The notes beneath the pieces are model-generated. The model was not told the DNA's origin. It ran no database searches and saw only the letters and a program-made list of their open reading frames with translations. A stretch of DNA of 64,000 nt from Macrotrachela quadricornifera (lineage: Eukaryota; Rotifera; Eurotatoria; Philodinida; Philodinidae): the NCBI GenBank assembly GCA_022393335.1, contig JAJEKB010020949.1, forward strand, positions 962,656 to 1,026,655. The letters are read 5' to 3'. Below, piece after piece: positions 59,149-64,000 of the stretch; position 1 is the first letter of the stretch, and the number at the start of each line of letters is the position of its first letter. The position numbers were made by a program, and so were the translations under genes.

Positions 59149-60827
59149 ATGGCGTAAGTGAAAATTTTTTATTCACCGTATTGTATATATTTCTAAGAAC
59201 TGAACTTATTTTCTTTAGAGTTGCTGTAACTATTTTAACTTTGGCTATACTTCTTGGTGGTCTTTTAACTCTAGCAACCATCATTGTTTTATCTTTAATA
59301 CCCGTTTATCTTCCAACTCGTTCTACTCCAACACAAGCTTCTACAAAATCAGTTCGTATTGCTATAGTTGGAGCAGGTATAAGTGGTCTTAATGCTGGTT
59401 TAACATTAGTAGATTCAAATCTTTTCTCACCAAAAAATATTTTCATCTATGAAGCAAATACAAATATTGGTGGTCGTATGCATACAAGAATTTGGTCACC
59501 TGACAATCAAACATCAGAATGGTGTGGTGAATATATAGATTCTAATAATTATGAGATGCTCAATTTAACAAAACGTTTTAATATAAATTTAATTGATACT
59601 ATTGAAGCAACAAATGATGCATATCATTCAACATATTATTTCTTAAAACGTTATTATAATCAAACACAAGCATGGATAGATTATAAAGTTGTTGAACCAA
59701 CTATTAAAGAACAATTAGCACAAATAGGTAACATTGATTATAAAGAAAGTAATTCATATGGACGATCTTTTGATAATTTATCATTATATGACTGGATTGA
59801 AAAATATATACCTGGTGGACATCAATCATCTCTTGGACAATATGTTGATTCAGCATATCAACAAGAATTTGGATTAGATACAGAAGTATTAAATTCTTTA
59901 ATGTTTTTGCTTGAAATTGATCCTGACAGTCAACCGGAAGATGGACCATTATCAATCTATGGTCTATCTGATCAACGTTATCGAATGATAGGTGGCAATG
60001 ATCAATTACCGAAAAAAATTGCTCAATATATAACAGATCAAGGTGTTACAATTGAACTTAATCATAATTTAACAAAAATCACAAAACGGAATAATAAATA
60101 TCGATTAACTTTTTCAAATAACGATGTACATGTATTTGATCATGTCATTTTAACACTTCCATTATCTGTATTAAGATATGTTGATTATAGTGGAGCTCAA
60201 TTTGATACGTTGAAAGGACGTGTTATTAATAAAATAAAGTATGGTACAAATACAAAATTAAATTTACAATTCTCAAGACGTTTTTGGTATGATGTATCAG
60301 CAGATGGAGTTGTTTATACTGATTTACCATTTTTAAATGCATGGGAAGGATCTTTAGGTCAACCGGGAAATACTGGAATACTTGTCTTATTTACAGGTAA
60401 AAAAAGCTATATTCTATATTTTGTACCTTTTCTTTCGGAATAATATTTTACAGGTGGAACAGAAGGAACATCATTTAATCCTAGAGCAGGATTCGATGCT
60501 ATATCAAACTCATCAGGAAGCGTTAGTACGAATATATATATAGCAAATTTTTTAAATAATCTTAACGAAATATGGCCAAATGCTTCGAGTTATTATACTG
60601 GTCAAGGTACTGTATCAGCACCATGGTTTGATAAATATTTTCTTGGTTCGTATCCAGCTTATACACTTGGTCAATATTCGACATTACGTGGTTATCAATC
60701 CGTAAGACAAAATAATATACATTTTGCTGGTGATTATGCATCTATTGATTATCTTGGTTTAATGGAAGGTGCAGCAACAGAAGGAAAAAGAGCTGGAAAT
60801 GAAGTTATTAATGATTACAAGTCATAG
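59149..60827 (+). CDS. FAD-dependent amine oxidase (monoamine/polyamine oxidase family), membrane-anchored
   Basis: Three exons in phase: 59149-59153 (ATGGC only), 59219-60396 and 60454-60827, giving 518 residues. Residues 3-32 form a membrane helix or uncleaved signal (VTILTLAILLGGLLTLATII). The FAD-binding dinucleotide motif is VGAGISGLNAGL (52-63), followed by Glu80 in IYEANTNIGGRMHTR, the usual ribose-binding acid and GGR motif. The middle has GLSDQRYRMIGGNDQLP and HVILTLPLSVL. The C-terminal flavin site reads IHFAGDYAS then GLMEGAATEGKRAG, as in bacterial and fungal flavin monoamine oxidases. The usual lysine or cysteine flavin linkages cannot be judged by eye. It oxidises a primary or secondary amine to an aldehyde or imine with H2O2. 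The layout is closest to bacterial-type proteins in my memory, so transfer is plausible. The five-base first exon is unusual but splices cleanly. Confidence 0.93.
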
Positions 60828-60863
60828 AAACTCTAATGGATGATTCAAAAAATATAACCTACC

Positions 60864-61356
60864 AGCGGTAATCCCCGGCGTTGCTCGGGAAATCTACATA
60901 CTGTAAACTTATCATATCAGAAAACGACAGGAGGCATATAGAGGACGTGCTTGAGATTTTTTATATATGATTACTGCATGTCCCGCCGTGCACACACTTA
61001 CATTCATGCGTAAATCGGACAATTCAGCAAATAATGTGTGAATGTGAGTGACTTTTTTTACTGATGTCAATTGTCATATTATACGAACACCCGTTGGAAA
61101 AAGATGACATTAAGAAATGGATAATCTATCAATAGTAGCAAATACTCTAAAGTCTTTCAAAGATTGGTAAAAATTGCAATATATCATAGCCTGTATGAAA
61201 TTTCATTCCATCCCTCCCCCTGACTACCCTGACTCTCTTTCAACTCTCGTCTGGACTCAAGACATTACATGAAATGATTGGTGTCACTGACTCGTACAGC
61301 GCCCAAATGCAAAAAAACCGGCAGACAGAGACAACCTTCTTCTTTATATATATAGA
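60864..61356. mobile_element. RTE-like retrotransposon 3' region or derived SINE
   Basis: It starts with CCCCGGCGTTGCTCGGGAA, a word common in 3' parts of RTE-clade elements, and ends with CGGCAGACAGAGACAACC followed by TATATATATAGAT. That is the usual 3' signature (ACAGACAGACA plus a TA-rich microsatellite). No ORF. Confidence 0.55.
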
Positions 61357-61579
61357 TTATGAGCTATGAGTAAAGGAATTTTAACCCACTTGTTGCTTTC
61401 TACATTCGATGGGTATTTCTACTTTTACAGTCATCCTTCATCTTATAAATTCTATTTGTTTTCTTCGAGCATCCTGGAATCTCTTACGTTCAATGGCAAA
61501 AAATGCAGATTATTATCTACTCTTGTTCTCAAGTTACTGAGAAAACAATTACATGCACAGACTCTTTAGAAAAGGTACT

Positions 61580-61776
61580 TACTGTAGTAATTTAACAAAA
61601 GGGGGGAGGGGGGCAAATACTCTGTTCAGATGAAATTTTTAATTGAAAAATTATCCTATAACCTTCCTCTGAACCTAGGGAAGTATTGTGGAAAATTTGG
61701 TGACGCTAGCTTTTACCGAGACTGAGTTATAAGCGAACAGACAAACAGACAAACTTTCTTCATTATATATATAGAT
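61580..61776. mobile_element. Second RTE-like 3' tail
   Basis: ATTGTGGAAAATTTGGTGACG, then GAGTTATAAGCGAACAGACA and CAGACAAACTTTC, then TATATATATAGATGAG parallels the end of the preceding fragment and the known RTE 3' terminus. A G-rich run (GGGGGGAGGGGGG, about 61602) lies at its start. Confidence 0.55.
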
Positions 61777-62034
61777 GAGACAAATCGATAGCGACCAATT
61801 GATCGGTCACTTGAACAAACGCATTTTATTTTTTCGTATATGTCAGGATCCGATGTACGAGTTGAAAAGTTAAGGAAAGAAGAAGAAGTAGTTCAGTAGT
61901 GGTTTTGATTCTTCAAAACCGGTTTTATTTTCAAAAAGAAAAAAGCACAGACAACTGTTCGCTACAACAGAAAAAACAACAACTAACTAGAGAAGAAACA
62001 TGAGAGAGAAGAACAAAGAAAAAAACAAAGTCAT

Positions 62035-62035
62035 C

Positions 62036-62063
<28 letters not shown>
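62035..62063. repeat. (TA)n microsatellite
   Basis: An uninterrupted run of about 14 TA dinucleotides. Confidence 0.95.
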
Positions 62064-62068
<5 letters not shown>

Positions 62069-62148
62069 CATGAGTTGCCTAATTCGAATTATAATATAAA
62101 TGCATCACTTATTGTATAATATCAATTCGAAAATAACTCATAGATAGG

Positions 62149-62500
62149 CATGGTCATATAAGTTTAGGAATTAGGAATAGATATTCTATTATATATATCT
62201 TATATATAGACATGGTCATATAAGTATAGGAATTAGGAATAGATATTCTATTATATATATCTTATATATAGACATGGTCATATAAGTTTAGGAATTAGGA
62301 ATAGATATAGTTATAGTTATATCTTATATATAGACATGGTCATATAAGTATAGGAATTAGGAATAGATATTCTATTATTTATATCTCATACATAGACATG
62401 GTCATATAAGTATAGGAATTAGGGATAGATATTCTTATAGTTATATGTTATAGATAGGGGTGATCATGTTAGTTTAGGAATTTAGGAATAGATATTCTCT
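62149..62500. repeat. Tandem array, exact 62-bp unit, 5-6 copies
   Basis: CATGGTCATATAAG recurs at 62149, 62211, 62273, 62335 and 62397, an exact 62-bp step, followed by a diverged copy near 62460 (GATCATGTTAGTTTAGG). Units contain TTAGGAATTAGGAATAGATA. Copies are highly similar, so the array is young. Confidence 0.95.
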
Positions 62501-62604
62501 TTCTTGTAGAGAAGAGTCTTGCAAACATAAATTGTCTGCTTGATTTCTTGCTTGCTTGCTTATATGGCCGCACAAGGTCAAAAAAACATTATATTAATAT
62601 TTTC

Positions 62605-63460
62605 AGTAAAACTTGACTAAAGGGTAATCGGGGTCGAGGAATTCGAAGCTGGTGTTAGTTTTTCGAAATTTGTTTTGGATCCATTTTTTCACACAAAGGA
62701 TGGCGTTTTTGTGAAAAAAATTTCTTTTTTAGAAGGGTTGAGCGAAGGGTAATCGGGGTCGAGGAACTCGAATCTGGCGTCAGTTTTTCGAAATTTTTTT
62801 CGGATCAGCTTTTTTACACAAAGGACCACTTTTTTTGCAAAAATAAATTTTTATTTAAGGGTTCACCGAAGGGTAATCGGGGTCGAGGAACTCGAATCTG
62901 ATGTTAGTTTGTTAAAATTTTTTTTTAGAATCAATTTTGTTACATCAAGGATCACTTCCTGCAAAAAAATTTTTTTTTATAAGGGTTGACCGAAGGGTAA
63001 TCATGGTCGAAGAATCCAAATCTGATGTTAGTTTCTTGAAATTTTTTTAACGATCATTTTTTTAGACAAAGGACTACATTTTGGAAAAAAATTTTTTATA
63101 AGGATTGATCGAAGGTTAATCTGGATCAAGGAATCCGAATCTGATGTTAGTAGTTTAAAATATGTTTAAGGATCATTTTTTTACTCAGAGAACCACTTTT
63201 TTTATGAGGGTTGACCGAACGGATATCGTGGTCGTAGAATCCGAATCTGATGTTAGTTTTTTAAAATTTTTTTAAGGGTTATTTTTACACAAAAAAACAC
63301 TTTTTTTAAATAGAAAATTTTTTTTATAAGGGTTGACCGAAGGGTAATCGCGGACGAGGAATTCTAATCTAATATTATTTATTAACTAATAATTAACGCA
63401 TCCTTGATAAGTTATTTTTTTTTATAAGACTTGACCAACCGGTAGTCAAGTGTGTCGAGT
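62605..63460. repeat. Tandem array, unit about 105-125 bp, 7-8 copies
   Basis: The word AAGGGTAATCGGGGTCGAGG begins units at 62620, 62745 and 62869, then diverged forms at 62993, 63112, about 63218 and 63340. Each unit also carries GATGTTAGTTTTTT-like and TTTTTTACACAAAGGA-like parts. Units decay towards the right end. Confidence 0.92.
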
Positions 63461-63905
63461 TCGGATCTAGTATTAGTTTTGACTAATTATTTATTAACTA
63501 ATTATCGCTTTTTAATATTTTTATGTAAAACTCAAGTAGAGACAATAGATGGTGGAGAATTGAATTTTCAGATTAGCTTTTCTTAGTTAGTTCTCAATTA
63601 ATTGTGAACTATTTAATTATTAATGTTTCCATATGAAAGTTGCCGAAAAGTAATCAAGAGCGGGTGATGTGTATTTGATCTTACTTATAATTTAGTAATT
63701 ATTGATTTAACGAAACAAATTATCTGGTGATAGTTTTAAAAACATGATGTCTACATCTGTATAAAACTTAAAACTTGAGTTCTACTTTTTAACTAGTTAA
63801 TTATTAAACTATTGAATTGTTGAATAGCTGAAGCTTTTTCAACTATTCCGTTTTTCAACTATTCGGCTATTCAATTTTTCAATAACTGAACCCTTTGCGC
63901 TTGTG
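63461..63905. other. AT-rich spacer between two tandem arrays
   Basis: It contains loose repeats of TTAATTATT and CAACTATTC words, perhaps extreme decay of the preceding array. No gene. Confidence 0.4.
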
Positions 63906-64000
63906 TGAGGGTGCCGCAGAGCACGAGAAGCGAGGACCTGTATGAGGGTGCCGCAGAGCACGAGAGGCGAGGACCTGTATGAGGGTGCCGCAGAGCACGA
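63906..64000. repeat. GC-rich tandem array, exact 37-bp unit, continues past the window
   Basis: TGAGGGTGCCGCAGAGCACG starts at 63906, 63943 and 63980, an exact 37-bp period with one or two differences between copies. The GC content is far above everything around it. The array is cut by the window end. Confidence 0.95.

Noticed and set aside
62149..63460. CRISPR-like array
   Set aside because: The arrays are pure tandem repeats with no unique spacers, in a eukaryotic genome.

Overview
The window looks like nuclear DNA of a bdelloid rotifer (Rotaria or Adineta type). It is strongly AT-rich. Its genes are interrupted by many short GT-AG introns, mostly 45-65 nt, and are widely spaced. Several families typical of bdelloid genomes are present: an ADP-ribosyltransferase joined to kinesin-light-chain-type TPR repeats, an NHL-repeat protein with an extra C-terminal domain, and an orphan 7TM receptor. 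Two or three genes look bacterial, fungal or plant in affinity. The assignment rests on my memory of these families, not on a search.

Layout. 1-3740: 3' half of a full ABCB (MDR-type) transporter, running in from outside the window. 5078-5149: tRNA-Thr(UGU). 5427-6302: intronless palmitoyl-protein thioesterase. 7895-10530: low-complexity DNA and a repeat element that ends exactly where a broken ART-TPR gene (10533-11995) begins. 13403-15060: foldback and dispersed repeats. 17540-18548: GPCR with one in-frame TGA. 18.5-24.8 kb: no genes, several foldback elements. 24801-25649: secreted protein of unknown type. 26309-27438: phosphosulfolactate synthase/HSA32-like gene with one in-frame TGA. 28.3-28.8 kb: LINE reverse transcriptase remnant. 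29755-32268: four-exon LRAT-domain protein with membrane segments. 35352-36029: unknown protein. 37-39 kb: transposon tail and MAM-domain debris. 39893-40254: small cysteine-rich secreted protein. 42237-44837: NHL-repeat protein. 46950-48317: intronless squalene synthase. 51412-52859: unknown multi-exon gene behind a perfect palindrome. 53285-54330: truncated sugar transporter. 59149-60827: FAD amine oxidase. 60.8-64 kb: RTE-like tails and then four different tandem arrays, which may lead into a heterochromatic or subtelomeric block.

The genes do not form a pathway. Possible links are lipid and membrane themes (thioesterase, LRAT, squalene synthase) and stress tolerance (HSA32-like protein), but co-location is not evidence for either.

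Two things cut across the window. First, at least four long inverted repeats (550-980 bp) plus smaller palindromes lie between or inside genes, and some are nearly identical arm to arm. Second, many otherwise well-conserved reading frames carry single breaks. Indels fall at homopolymers (ART-TPR twice, the 51.4 kb gene, probably the transporter), and three in-frame TGA codons all sit in CATGAAT. This is either real decay or a systematic consensus error, and raw reads or RNA would decide.
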